64,000 nucleotides of DNA from Alphaproteobacteria bacterium (lineage in GTDB: Bacteria; Pseudomonadota; Alphaproteobacteria; Caedimonadales; UBA9215). Below the pieces are notes generated by a model. It searched no databases. It was not told the origin of the DNA and saw only the letters and a program-made list of their open reading frames with translations. Where the stretch lies: contig JAACSN010000011.1 of NCBI GenBank assembly GCA_009993885.1, forward strand, positions 35,897 through 99,896, in the 5' to 3' direction. Below are positions 17,166 through 24,759 of the stretch, one piece after another; within the stretch, counting starts at the first letter, position 1; every line of letters starts with the position of its first letter. The translations under genes and the position numbers were made by a program.

Positions 17166-18473
17166 TTAATCGAGTTCAAAAACCGTCCTTATGTATTTGA
17201 CCTTTAAAATAAGATGAGTCAGTGCCCAAGAACTTGATATTCCTACTACGGCTACAATGGCAAACTTAAAAAAGATGATCAAGTCAAAATCTGTCAGAAA
17301 GAACTGCCCCCAAATAACAAGGGGATCGTGGAATATAAATATCCCCCAACAACAGGCTGCTGCACTTGTCCATATTTTTGTCCGGAAATCATTGGGGTTT
17401 GAGGATGTACTTTGAGCACTCAAGAAAGTCATCAGAGTTATGACTTGGAAAAAGGCAAGGGCTCCCAAGAGAGAGGTTCTAATTAAAATAGCGGGGGCAA
17501 CCTGCGGTAGGAGAGCAAAGGCGTCGCTCCAAGCTCGGAGTGTTTCATCACCTTCACGCAGAGTTTTATAAAAAGAATAGTCAAAAGCGCCGTCGGCAAA
17601 GTAAAAATGAGAATAAAGCACATAGGCTAAGCCTATAACGAGGGTAATTCCGAGAAAGGAAAAACGCTTACTTTCAAAATTTGTCCGGTACTTTGACTGT
17701 TCCCAAGCTTTAGAGTGCATAAAGGCAGCTCCCAAAGCAAAATACACAAAATTCATAAGAAATTTAGAGGCTTGGAGAGAAAAGAGTTCTCCGTGAAGGA
17801 CGTCGGGCAAGATGTTTCTTAGGCCAATCCACCACGGTGCGCCCCAACGAAGGTCACTAAGTCCGTAAACAATCATGGAAAAGAGAATGAAAGAAGTGAA
17901 GGCTTTTGCAGGTGAAGAGACGGCTTTAGAAATAGCGTGTGCCGTCCAAGGAATCAGTTTAGGGAATAGCTTGTTGAGCAGAAGAAGCATAATCGTATAG
18001 AGAATAACGGCATACATAACCCAATAGGGACCGGCTTGGAGTTTTTCGCTAAAGAAAATGTCTTTCCAGTACTCAAGGTAGGTCGGGGAAGGATTCTCAT
18101 ATTCATGAAATTTAGGGTAGCTTAAGAGGGGAACAACCAAAGGAATACCTATCATGAAGGGGAGGATATGCTTAACAAAGCGATCTTGCCAAAAGCACTT
18201 CCATCCTAATGCCGCACTCTTTGGGAGGACATAAGCCCCAAAGGTAAAAAAGAGAACGGGCATAACGGCTGCTTGATTAAAGAGATAAAGAGCGTCAAAA
18301 ACGTAAGAGCGATCATAGTCTCGATAAAACCAATAACGTCCCCAGTTTGCCGCATAGGCATGCAAGCTATGGTCGACAGCCATCAATAAAAAGATAAAGC
18401 CCCGCATGTGATCAATAAAGGGAACACGGACAAGGAGACTCTTTGAGGGGGATGATTTTGTGAGTGTCGTCAT
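17166..18473 (-). CDS. Membrane acyltransferase, acyltransferase-3/OpgC-like (copy 2)
   Basis: A 435-residue polytopic membrane protein with about ten hydrophobic segments. It starts with the family opening VPFIDHMRGFIFLLMAVDHSLHAY, which carries the putative catalytic His (within residues 18-41), and it ends with FIFHDPLVIWGQ, the conserved late helix. This matches acyltransferase-3/OpgC proteins, which move acyl or succinyl groups onto extracytoplasmic glycans or lipids. It begins 2 bases after its upstream neighbour, a clear paralogue, so the two are cotranscribed. The substrate is unknown. Confidence 0.82.
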   Translation of the reverse strand: MTTLTKSSPSKSLLVRVPFIDHMRGFIFLLMAVDHSLHAYAANWGRYWFYRDYDRSYVFDALYLFNQAAVMPVLFFTFGAYVLPKSAALGWKCFWQDRFVKHILPFMIGIPLVVPLLSYPKFHEYENPSPTYLEYWKDIFFSEKLQAGPYWVMYAVILYTIMLLLLNKLFPKLIPWTAHAISKAVSSPAKAFTSFILFSMIVYGLSDLRWGAPWWIGLRNILPDVLHGELFSLQASKFLMNFVYFALGAAFMHSKAWEQSKYRTNFESKRFSFLGITLVIGLAYVLYSHFYFADGAFDYSFYKTLREGDETLRAWSDAFALLPQVAPAILIRTSLLGALAFFQVITLMTFLSAQSTSSNPNDFRTKIWTSAAACCWGIFIFHDPLVIWGQFFLTDFDLIIFFKFAIVAVVGISSSWALTHLILKVKYIRTVFELD

Positions 18474-18475
18474 TT

Positions 18476-19696
18476 TTAGAGTACCTTCTTAAATCCGGGC
18501 CAATCTTTAATGAAATGAGTCAGCGCCCAAGATAGGGCGGTTCCTAGGCTTGCAACCACACCAAATTTTATATATTCACTAATATCGGCATGATAAAAAA
18601 GAGAGCCGATCCACATTACAAGGGGCTCGTGAAAGATATATATTCCGAAAGAACAAGCTGCAAGGGATTGCCATTTTGGCAAAGGCTTGTCGAGAAAATG
18701 TCTAAAGAGAGAAATATACATTACGATAAGAGAGCACATAAAAAGCGCCAAGAGCGTTGTGCGCATAAAAATAGGGCCGCCATAAGCTTGGATAACGGGC
18801 CATACGTCTGCCCATGTCCCGCCAAAATGGAAATGGCGCAGGATCTCGGTGCTATAAGCGCCTTCATAGAAATTGATAAGGGCGAAACTTATGTAAGCCG
18901 TGCCTGATAACACGGCGAGAATCGACCAAGATTTCCAAGAATTTCCTATACGGGTTAAAACGTCTTGATTCTTTGAAATACCGGCATAGGCAAAGCCGGC
19001 GCCTAGGAAAAACAAAAAGCCTTTCATGAGAAAACGCGCCCCTCTGATATAAAAAACTTTCCAAAAACCGATCCAATATTGAGCTCCCCAAATCATTTCA
19101 CTTACCCCGATGATGAGGGCTCCAAGCATAAAGAAGCTGATAAATCCTTTGAAAGGGTTGTTCACAAGCCATTTTGCAAAGGATCCCATGACTCTCATAA
19201 AAGAGGGAATAAAGGTATGGACGGTGACGAGAAGGAGCGTTAACACGGCAAGGTAATAGAGGAACCAAAAACCGCTGGAAGAGATGTCACTGAAAAAGAA
19301 AGTGTTTGCCCAGTAATCAAAGAAGCCTTGGTCTATGTTGTGTTTTAGCATATTGGAGATATATTTTTGAGGCGGAACCAAAAGGGCTGTTCCTAAAACA
19401 AAAGGTATCACAAGACGATAAAATTTTTCTTTCGCAAAGCTTAGCCATCCTCGGCGTTGAAGGGACGGTAAAATAAAAAGTCCGGCTAGGAAATAAAGTA
19501 AGGGCATCATAATGACATCGTTATGCATATGCCAGATATCAAAAAAGAGTGTGCCGCCAAAATCGCCGAAATAATGAACCTTTTTAAAATGGGGGGAATA
19601 GGGGTGCATGGCGTGGTCAAAAACCACATATAAAACGAGGAGCCCTCTTAGATAATCTATAAAATAGATGCGTTTTTTTTCTCTTTCGGCGTTCAT
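18476..19696 (-). CDS. Membrane acyltransferase, acyltransferase-3/OpgC-like (copy 1)
   Basis: A 406-residue polytopic protein and a diverged tandem duplicate of the next gene. The N-terminus has YFIDYLRGLLVLYVVFDHAMH with the putative catalytic His. SGFWFLYYLAVLTLLLV matches the neighbour's GPYWVMYAVILYTIMLLL region, and FGIYIFHEPLVMW is the conserved late helix. Gene pairs of this kind may modify glucans, O-antigen or capsule. No glycosyltransferase or mdo gene lies nearby to indicate the acceptor. It is divergent from the GGDEF-EAL gene, 58 bases away. Confidence 0.82.
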   Translation of the reverse strand: MNAEREKKRIYFIDYLRGLLVLYVVFDHAMHPYSPHFKKVHYFGDFGGTLFFDIWHMHNDVIMMPLLYFLAGLFILPSLQRRGWLSFAKEKFYRLVIPFVLGTALLVPPQKYISNMLKHNIDQGFFDYWANTFFFSDISSSGFWFLYYLAVLTLLLVTVHTFIPSFMRVMGSFAKWLVNNPFKGFISFFMLGALIIGVSEMIWGAQYWIGFWKVFYIRGARFLMKGFLFFLGAGFAYAGISKNQDVLTRIGNSWKSWSILAVLSGTAYISFALINFYEGAYSTEILRHFHFGGTWADVWPVIQAYGGPIFMRTTLLALFMCSLIVMYISLFRHFLDKPLPKWQSLAACSFGIYIFHEPLVMWIGSLFYHADISEYIKFGVVASLGTALSWALTHFIKDWPGFKKVL

Positions 19697-19754
19697 TTGA
19701 AAAAAACCTTTAACGTTTCGTTAATATTGGTTTCTAATAGTAACATAAGGACAT

Positions 19755-21902
19755 TTGAAAACAGAGAGGTCATTTGTGCAAAAAATTCTGCTGGTCGATG
19801 ATCGGCAAGTAAATATAGATCGTCTGTCTCGTCATCTTTCTAAATTTTTTAAGTGTGAGTTAGAGGTATTTTTCAGTCCTCTTCAAGCCCTTGAATGGTC
19901 GGGACACAATGAGTTTGATTTAGCACTTATTGAGTATCGTATGACAGAGCTTTCGGGCATTGAACTTGTGAGAGCTATTCGTCGTCAAAAATGTCACCAA
20001 AGCGTCCCCTTAGTCCTTGTAACCTCTGAAAGCGATAAAGCTATTGTGTCGGATGCTTTTGATGCAGGAATTTCCGATTATTTAATGTCACCTTACGGGC
20101 ACTCCGAACTTATTGCTCGGGTTCAAAATTTATTAACACTCCGTAAAGCAACGTTAAAGCTACAAGCTGAAAAACGAGACCTCAATGAGCTGGTACAAAA
20201 AGCTACGATTGATCTTCAGGAAAGTGAGCAACGTTTTCGCCTTGCCCTTGAGGGGACTCGGGACGGTATTTGGGATTGGGATCTTAGAACAGGAGAGATT
20301 TTTTATTCGTCTAACTGGTGTAAAATGTTGGGTTATGATAAAGAAGAGATTCCGACATTACCGGCTTTTTGGATGGCTCGTGTTCATCCTGACGATTCCT
20401 ATGTCTTAGCTTCGGCTATTGATAATCACGTAATGGGTAAAAGTGATGTTATCGATTGTGAATATCGAATAAAACATCGAAAGAAATATGATATTTGGGT
20501 TCATACAAAAGGAAAAGCTGTGCGTGACAGTCATGGGACGGCTATTCGTATTGTCGGAGCCCAGTGTGATATTAGCGATCTGAAAGAAATTCAGAACAAA
20601 CTGACGCATAATGCGCTTCATGATACCTTAACCGGTTTGCCCAATAGGTCGCTTTTTAACGAGCGTCTTAATCAGGCTTTTTTACGTTTTAAACGTAATA
20701 AACAAGATAGGTTTGCCGTTCTTTTTGTGGATTTGGATCATTTCAAAGATATTAACGATACCTATGGTCACGGAGCAGGGGATAAAATCCTTGTGGAGGT
20801 AACTAATGTTTTAAAACGGTGTACCCGTGAGGTTGATACCGTTGCCAGAATAGGCGGGGATGAATTCGTTATTTTGCTTGAAGAAACAGGAACCGAAGCA
20901 GAAGCACAAGTTTATATTGATCGCCTTTATGAGGAAGCGAAATTTCCCGTTTCTATTGTAGGTAGCAATATTCAAGTTTCTTTAAGTATCGGTTCTGCCT
21001 TTGTTCACCATTCCCATACGACTCATGAATCTGTTTTAAAGGAAGCAGATGTAGCTCTTTATCAAGCAAAGGAGAAAGGGAGAGGCTGCTCTGTTTTTTA
21101 TCGACGAGATATGGGAGAAATCTCGCCTCGGCTTCGTGAAATAAAGGCGTCCCTTGGGAGCGCTTTGTCCAATGCGGAAATTATGATTTATTACCAGCCG
21201 ATTGTTTGTTTGAAAACTCAAGAACACCTTGGGTATGAAGCCCTATTGCGTTGGCATCATCCTACTATGGGGATAATTGACCCTGAGGATTTTATCCCTG
21301 TTGCTGAAAAGGATCATACCATTGTGCGCCTTGGCACTTTTGTGATGGAAGGTGCTGTAGCCCAATTAGCGAAATGGCAGAAAAAATATAAAAAACCCGA
21401 CTTATTTATGTGCATTAATGTGACCTCAGCCCAAGTCTTTCAGGAGGGTTATTTTGATTTGTTGCAAAAAACATGTGCCGGAGTAAATATTGTACCCGAT
21501 AAAATTGTTTTGGAATTTTCCGAAATTTCTCTCGCAGAGATCTATAAATGGAACAGTTCTATTTTTGCTGAAATGAAAAAGGAAGGTTTTCATATTGCCT
21601 TAGATGATTACGGTGAAGGGCGTGCTTCGATTCGCAGCTTGGTTGATTATCAAATGGATTTCCTGAAGATTGATCGCAGCCTTAGTCTTGAGGCTTTAAG
21701 TGACGAAAGGAAGCGTCGCTTGTTTGAATTGATGATTCATTTAGGCCTTGAAAGCCAGTTTCAAATTGTGGTTGAAGGGATCCAAACACCGGAAATTCTT
21801 AAATATGTTATCGGAAGTAAGGCTCAAATGGGGCAAGGCTATCTTTTTTCAAGGCCCTGTCCTCCTCAACAAATTGAAGCGTTACTTAAAAAACAAGCTT
21901 GA
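19755..21902 (+). CDS. REC-PAS-GGDEF-EAL cyclic-di-GMP signalling protein
   Basis: A 715-residue protein with a receiver domain (about 9-128), a PAS_3 domain (about 157-277), a GGDEF domain (about 285-450) and an EAL domain (about 470-710). GGDEF is intact at residues 367-371 with an RxxD inhibition site (R358, D361), and EALLR is intact at 495-499, so both synthesis and breakdown of c-di-GMP are possible. In the receiver the usual phospho-accepting Asp is Glu60 (in LALIEYRMTELSG), so normal phosphorylation is unlikely. The start is TTG at 19755 or, perhaps better, GTG at 19776, which follows AGAGAGG. Confidence 0.92.
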   Translation: MKTERSFVQKILLVDDRQVNIDRLSRHLSKFFKCELEVFFSPLQALEWSGHNEFDLALIEYRMTELSGIELVRAIRRQKCHQSVPLVLVTSESDKAIVSDAFDAGISDYLMSPYGHSELIARVQNLLTLRKATLKLQAEKRDLNELVQKATIDLQESEQRFRLALEGTRDGIWDWDLRTGEIFYSSNWCKMLGYDKEEIPTLPAFWMARVHPDDSYVLASAIDNHVMGKSDVIDCEYRIKHRKKYDIWVHTKGKAVRDSHGTAIRIVGAQCDISDLKEIQNKLTHNALHDTLTGLPNRSLFNERLNQAFLRFKRNKQDRFAVLFVDLDHFKDINDTYGHGAGDKILVEVTNVLKRCTREVDTVARIGGDEFVILLEETGTEAEAQVYIDRLYEEAKFPVSIVGSNIQVSLSIGSAFVHHSHTTHESVLKEADVALYQAKEKGRGCSVFYRRDMGEISPRLREIKASLGSALSNAEIMIYYQPIVCLKTQEHLGYEALLRWHHPTMGIIDPEDFIPVAEKDHTIVRLGTFVMEGAVAQLAKWQKKYKKPDLFMCINVTSAQVFQEGYFDLLQKTCAGVNIVPDKIVLEFSEISLAEIYKWNSSIFAEMKKEGFHIALDDYGEGRASIRSLVDYQMDFLKIDRSLSLEALSDERKRRLFELMIHLGLESQFQIVVEGIQTPEILKYVIGSKAQMGQGYLFSRPCPPQQIEALLKKQA

Positions 21903-21974
21903 CGGCGGCGTTATCCTTTAAAAGTTCCGAGTGTCACGATCTGCTTTTAGGGTAGGGCATAGAGGTGCAGATCT

Positions 21975-22082
21975 CTACTCTTCAAATTTCACAAAGAGTA
22001 AACGTTGGTGCGTGCCTTCTGTAAAGACAAGTTTTCCAAACAATAGATGTTTTTTTGTGTGGGGCAAAAGTTGCAAGGAACT
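21975..22082 (-). pseudogene. Possible C-terminal gene remnant
   Basis: The minus strand reads for about 36 codons, with peptide segments LLFGKLVFTEGT and HQRLLFVKFEE before a TAG stop at 21975. The strand-turn-strand pattern and clean stop look like the end of a real protein. It has no start codon, and an in-frame TGA lies just upstream at 22083-22085. I cannot name the family. It sits in the 204-base gap between the GGDEF-EAL gene and the next minus-strand gene. Confidence 0.3.
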
Positions 22083-22106
22083 TCAGATCCTAAACTTTTC
22101 AAGCCT

Positions 22107-22952
22107 TTAATCAGATTCCGGTTTTAAAAACGCAATAAGCGCTGCAATCCCAAGACCTCCGGTTATCAGAGCATAGGTGTGCCAATGTTTTTCTAAGTGT
22201 GAGGCGGGAATGTCCGATTTTGAAAAGCTGCCGGCGAGAACAAGACAGGGATTTTCTTTTTGAGAAGATTTTGAACGAGAGTCTGAAATGCCGTCCAATA
22301 TATCCTGTTCTATCCGCTCTTGTTTTTGCAGAGCATGGATCCTTTCAAGTCTTTGAAGATACGTGTAAATTTCAATAGCAGCCGCAAGATCAATTTTCAT
22401 ACTTGTTTGCAAAAGATTGATGATTTCTTCGCCAAGGGCTTGGATTAGGAAATCCACTTGGTGCTTTTTAGCAATTCGAGAAACATCGGCATTTTCCTGA
22501 ATATTTGTTCTTAAACGATGAAAATTATCCCGAATAAGCTGAGAAGCGTGTTTGAGTTGTAGATCGGAGATACCTTGATCGTGATAAGATTCTTCATAAG
22601 GATTTTCATCCAAATCTTCCAAATGGCACACATACATAAAAGCAGCAACAATTTCTCCCATTGAAAGGGGAAGAGCGTGTTGTGCTTCCATAATCAGTTG
22701 TGAGCTAATGAAGTTGTTTAATTGTTCTTGTTGTCCCGAAGAAAGTTGTGCATAGTCAATATCTTCTCCAAAGGGACGGGTGGCGATAACACTTCGTTTG
22801 ATTTCATCGTGGTGTTCCTTTAAGAATTTTGCCACAAGAGTTGTTGCATTCTCTGAAGCGATTTCGTGATGTTGGTATTCGGCGCTGGCTAAGCAAGGGG
22901 TATTTTCCAGAAAAGACATTGTTATTAAAGCAATAATTGTTTTTTTATGCAT
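22107..22952 (-). CDS. Exported or membrane-anchored protein of unknown function
   Basis: A 281-residue protein with a signal peptide (about 1-23, CLASA) and a hydrophobic C-terminal segment (about 258-276, ALITGGLGIAALIAFL) followed by KPESD, so it may be anchored at both ends of processing or by the tail alone. Between them it is mostly helical, with many Gln/Glu/His and a predicted coiled coil around 195-220. I recognise no domain. It is divergent from the phytase gene. It belongs with the several exported orphans in this window. Confidence 0.7.
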   Translation of the reverse strand: MHKKTIIALITMSFLENTPCLASAEYQHHEIASENATTLVAKFLKEHHDEIKRSVIATRPFGEDIDYAQLSSGQQEQLNNFISSQLIMEAQHALPLSMGEIVAAFMYVCHLEDLDENPYEESYHDQGISDLQLKHASQLIRDNFHRLRTNIQENADVSRIAKKHQVDFLIQALGEEIINLLQTSMKIDLAAAIEIYTYLQRLERIHALQKQERIEQDILDGISDSRSKSSQKENPCLVLAGSFSKSDIPASHLEKHWHTYALITGGLGIAALIAFLKPESD

Positions 22953-23109
22953 GATATTCCCCTTAACTTTGTCTTTATATTGTCATAACACAAGGTAAAT
23001 AAAGTATGAATATATTTTGATATTTTGGCTTGGAGTGGTCGGATCAATCTTCTCTTCATTCAGGGTAAGAATCTTGCTACACTCAAAAAATAGAATCAGG
23101 GAGATAATC

Positions 23110-24171
23110 ATGGGCAGAAACTTTTCTATACTTCTTCTTTTAGCGGTGTTAACAGCCTGTTCGTCAAATGTTCAACAACCCCATACGGTTTATGATGTCC
23201 ATGCTAGTTTTTCAACGCCCCCTTCAAGGGATGGCGAGGATCATATGGATGACCCTGCAATTTATGTCAACGACAAGGATCCTTTGAAAAGCTTTGTGAT
23301 CGGTACGAACAAAAGTCGTGTCGGGGGTGGTTTGCACCTCTATGATTTAGAAGGGAACGAAATCGATTTTGTAGCCGACGGACGTATGAATAATGTGGAT
23401 CTTCGGTATGGCTTTCCCTTAAGAACCCCTCAAGGCGTAGAAAAAATTGATCTTGCGGTTGCAACGCATCGCTCTCAAAAGAGTATTGCTATTTACAAAG
23501 TTGATGCTAAGGCGCGCCGTTTGATAAATGTTACAGCCGACGGATTTTCCTTTGATTTTTCTCCCTACGGGGGATGTCTCTATCATAACCGCCAAACCGA
23601 TAAATTCTATTTCTTTGCAACGTCCAAACCCGGAAAGGTTCAGCAAATTGAATTGGTGGATCAAGGAAACGGAAAGATTGGGGCAAAGAGTGTTCGTTTT
23701 TTTGACGTGGGTTCTATTTGCGAGGGGTGCGTTGCCGATGACGAGAACGGCACTCTTTTTGTGGCTGAAGAAGATGTTGCCGTTTGGAAATATAGCGCAG
23801 ACCCTTTAGGGGGCACGGCGCGGGAAAAAGTTGATGCTGTCGGGCAACACCTAGTAGCTGATATTGAAGGACTGACTCTTTACCACGGGGCGGATGGAAC
23901 GGGGTATTTGATTGCCTCGTCTCAAGGCAATAGCACTTACGTTGTTTATGAACGTCAAGCGCCCCATCGCTATGCGGGTACTTTTCAAATTTCGTCTAAA
24001 GGCACAATGGAAGGGACGGAGGAAACCGACGGTATTGACGTAACGCACCATGCGCTGCCCAATTTTCCTAAGGGGCTCTTTGTTGCTCATGATAACCGTT
24101 CCACGAAAGGAGGCGGTTCAAATTTCAAATTCGTTTCTTGGGAGCAAATAGCCCGAGGGCTCAAGAAATAA
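23110..24171 (+). CDS. Beta-propeller phytase lipoprotein
   Basis: A 353-residue secreted lipoprotein. The signal peptide ends in the lipobox LTAC (about residues 14-17), so it should be anchored in the outer membrane or periplasmic face. The mature part follows the beta-propeller phytase pattern: DDPAIYVNDKDPLKSFVIGTNK, LHLYDLEG, then VDLRYGFPL, an SPYGGCLYHN segment, CEGCVADDENGTLFVAEEDVAVWKY, DIEGLTLY and YLIASSQGNSTYVVY. These enzymes remove phosphate from phytate using calcium. I chose the ATG at 23110, preceded by AGGGAG; an in-frame upstream ATG at 23017 would spoil the signal peptide. Confidence 0.88.
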   Translation: MGRNFSILLLLAVLTACSSNVQQPHTVYDVHASFSTPPSRDGEDHMDDPAIYVNDKDPLKSFVIGTNKSRVGGGLHLYDLEGNEIDFVADGRMNNVDLRYGFPLRTPQGVEKIDLAVATHRSQKSIAIYKVDAKARRLINVTADGFSFDFSPYGGCLYHNRQTDKFYFFATSKPGKVQQIELVDQGNGKIGAKSVRFFDVGSICEGCVADDENGTLFVAEEDVAVWKYSADPLGGTAREKVDAVGQHLVADIEGLTLYHGADGTGYLIASSQGNSTYVVYERQAPHRYAGTFQISSKGTMEGTEETDGIDVTHHALPNFPKGLFVAHDNRSTKGGGSNFKFVSWEQIARGLKK

Positions 24172-24175
24172 CCGC

Positions 24176-24215
24176 AAAGGGCTTACTCGGAGCATTGTTC
24201 TGATGTAAGCCCTTT
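24176..24215. terminator. Bidirectional terminator hairpin between the phytase gene and ydbL
   Basis: AAAGGGCTTAC and GTAAGCCCTTT form a perfect 11-bp stem around an 18-base loop. It lies between two convergent genes and so can end both transcripts. Confidence 0.75.
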
Positions 24216-24244
24216 CTTAGGGTGTGGAATTTTATTAGGAAATT

Positions 24245-24532
24245 CTATAGACGACCGGCAGCTTCTTGAGCAACCTGAGCGGGAGTGGCGCCTGTTTGAC
24301 GCGCAACGTCTTCATAGGAGGCGCGCCGTTGTTGATTGATTGCGGCTGCAATGGCTTCTCCTTCAGGCGACAGAGCCCTGACATAGCCGTCGCCTCTTTC
24401 CTCAATCAGTTTCTTTTGCTTGGCTTCTTGGGCTGACATATGGGCTTGCACAGGTGTGGGGATGCTTAAAACAGTTGCGCTAATGAAGCCGGCAAGACTT
24501 AAAGAGATTATTTTACGGAGTATTTTTTTCAT
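24245..24532 (-). CDS. ydbL: YdbL family (DUF1318) periplasmic protein
   Basis: A 95-residue exported protein with a signal peptide (about 1-31, ending PVQAH) and a short helical mature part. KKLIEERGDGYVRAL, AAINQQRRASYEDVARQTG and VAQEAAGRL match the DUF1318/YdbL family. It lies 11 bases after ynbE and forms the conserved ydbH-ynbE-ydbL unit. In E. coli YdbH and YnbE form an inner-to-outer membrane bridge used for phospholipid transport, and YdbL modulates it. Confidence 0.85.
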   Translation of the reverse strand: MKKILRKIISLSLAGFISATVLSIPTPVQAHMSAQEAKQKKLIEERGDGYVRALSPEGEAIAAAINQQRRASYEDVARQTGATPAQVAQEAAGRL

Positions 24533-24543
24533 TGTTCGTTTCC

Positions 24544-24759
24544 TTAGAAGATATCCGGATTTTCCTTGATAACTTTGTCAAGCTCGCGGTCTACTTTCAC
24601 TTTTAGTTTATGATCGATTTTCAAGTTGATGTTGACTTCAATAGGCTTTTTGGGCGCCTTAACCGTCACAACAGGAGAGCAAGAAAGAAGTAACAACGAC
24701 AAGGTTATCGGAAGGCTATTTAATAACTTTTTGGTTTTTAATAAAAGCAATTTATTCAT
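24544..24759 (-). CDS. ynbE: YnbE-like outer-membrane lipoprotein
   Basis: A 71-residue lipoprotein with a signal sequence ending in LLSC (lipobox, about residues 24-27). The mature part VKAPKKPIEVNINLKIDHKLK then VDRELDKVIKENPDIF matches YnbE, which pairs with YdbH by beta-strand augmentation at the outer membrane. Its start overlaps the ydbH stop by 8 bases. Confidence 0.87.
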   Translation of the reverse strand: MNKLLLLKTKKLLNSLPITLSLLLLSCSPVVTVKAPKKPIEVNINLKIDHKLKVKVDRELDKVIKENPDIF

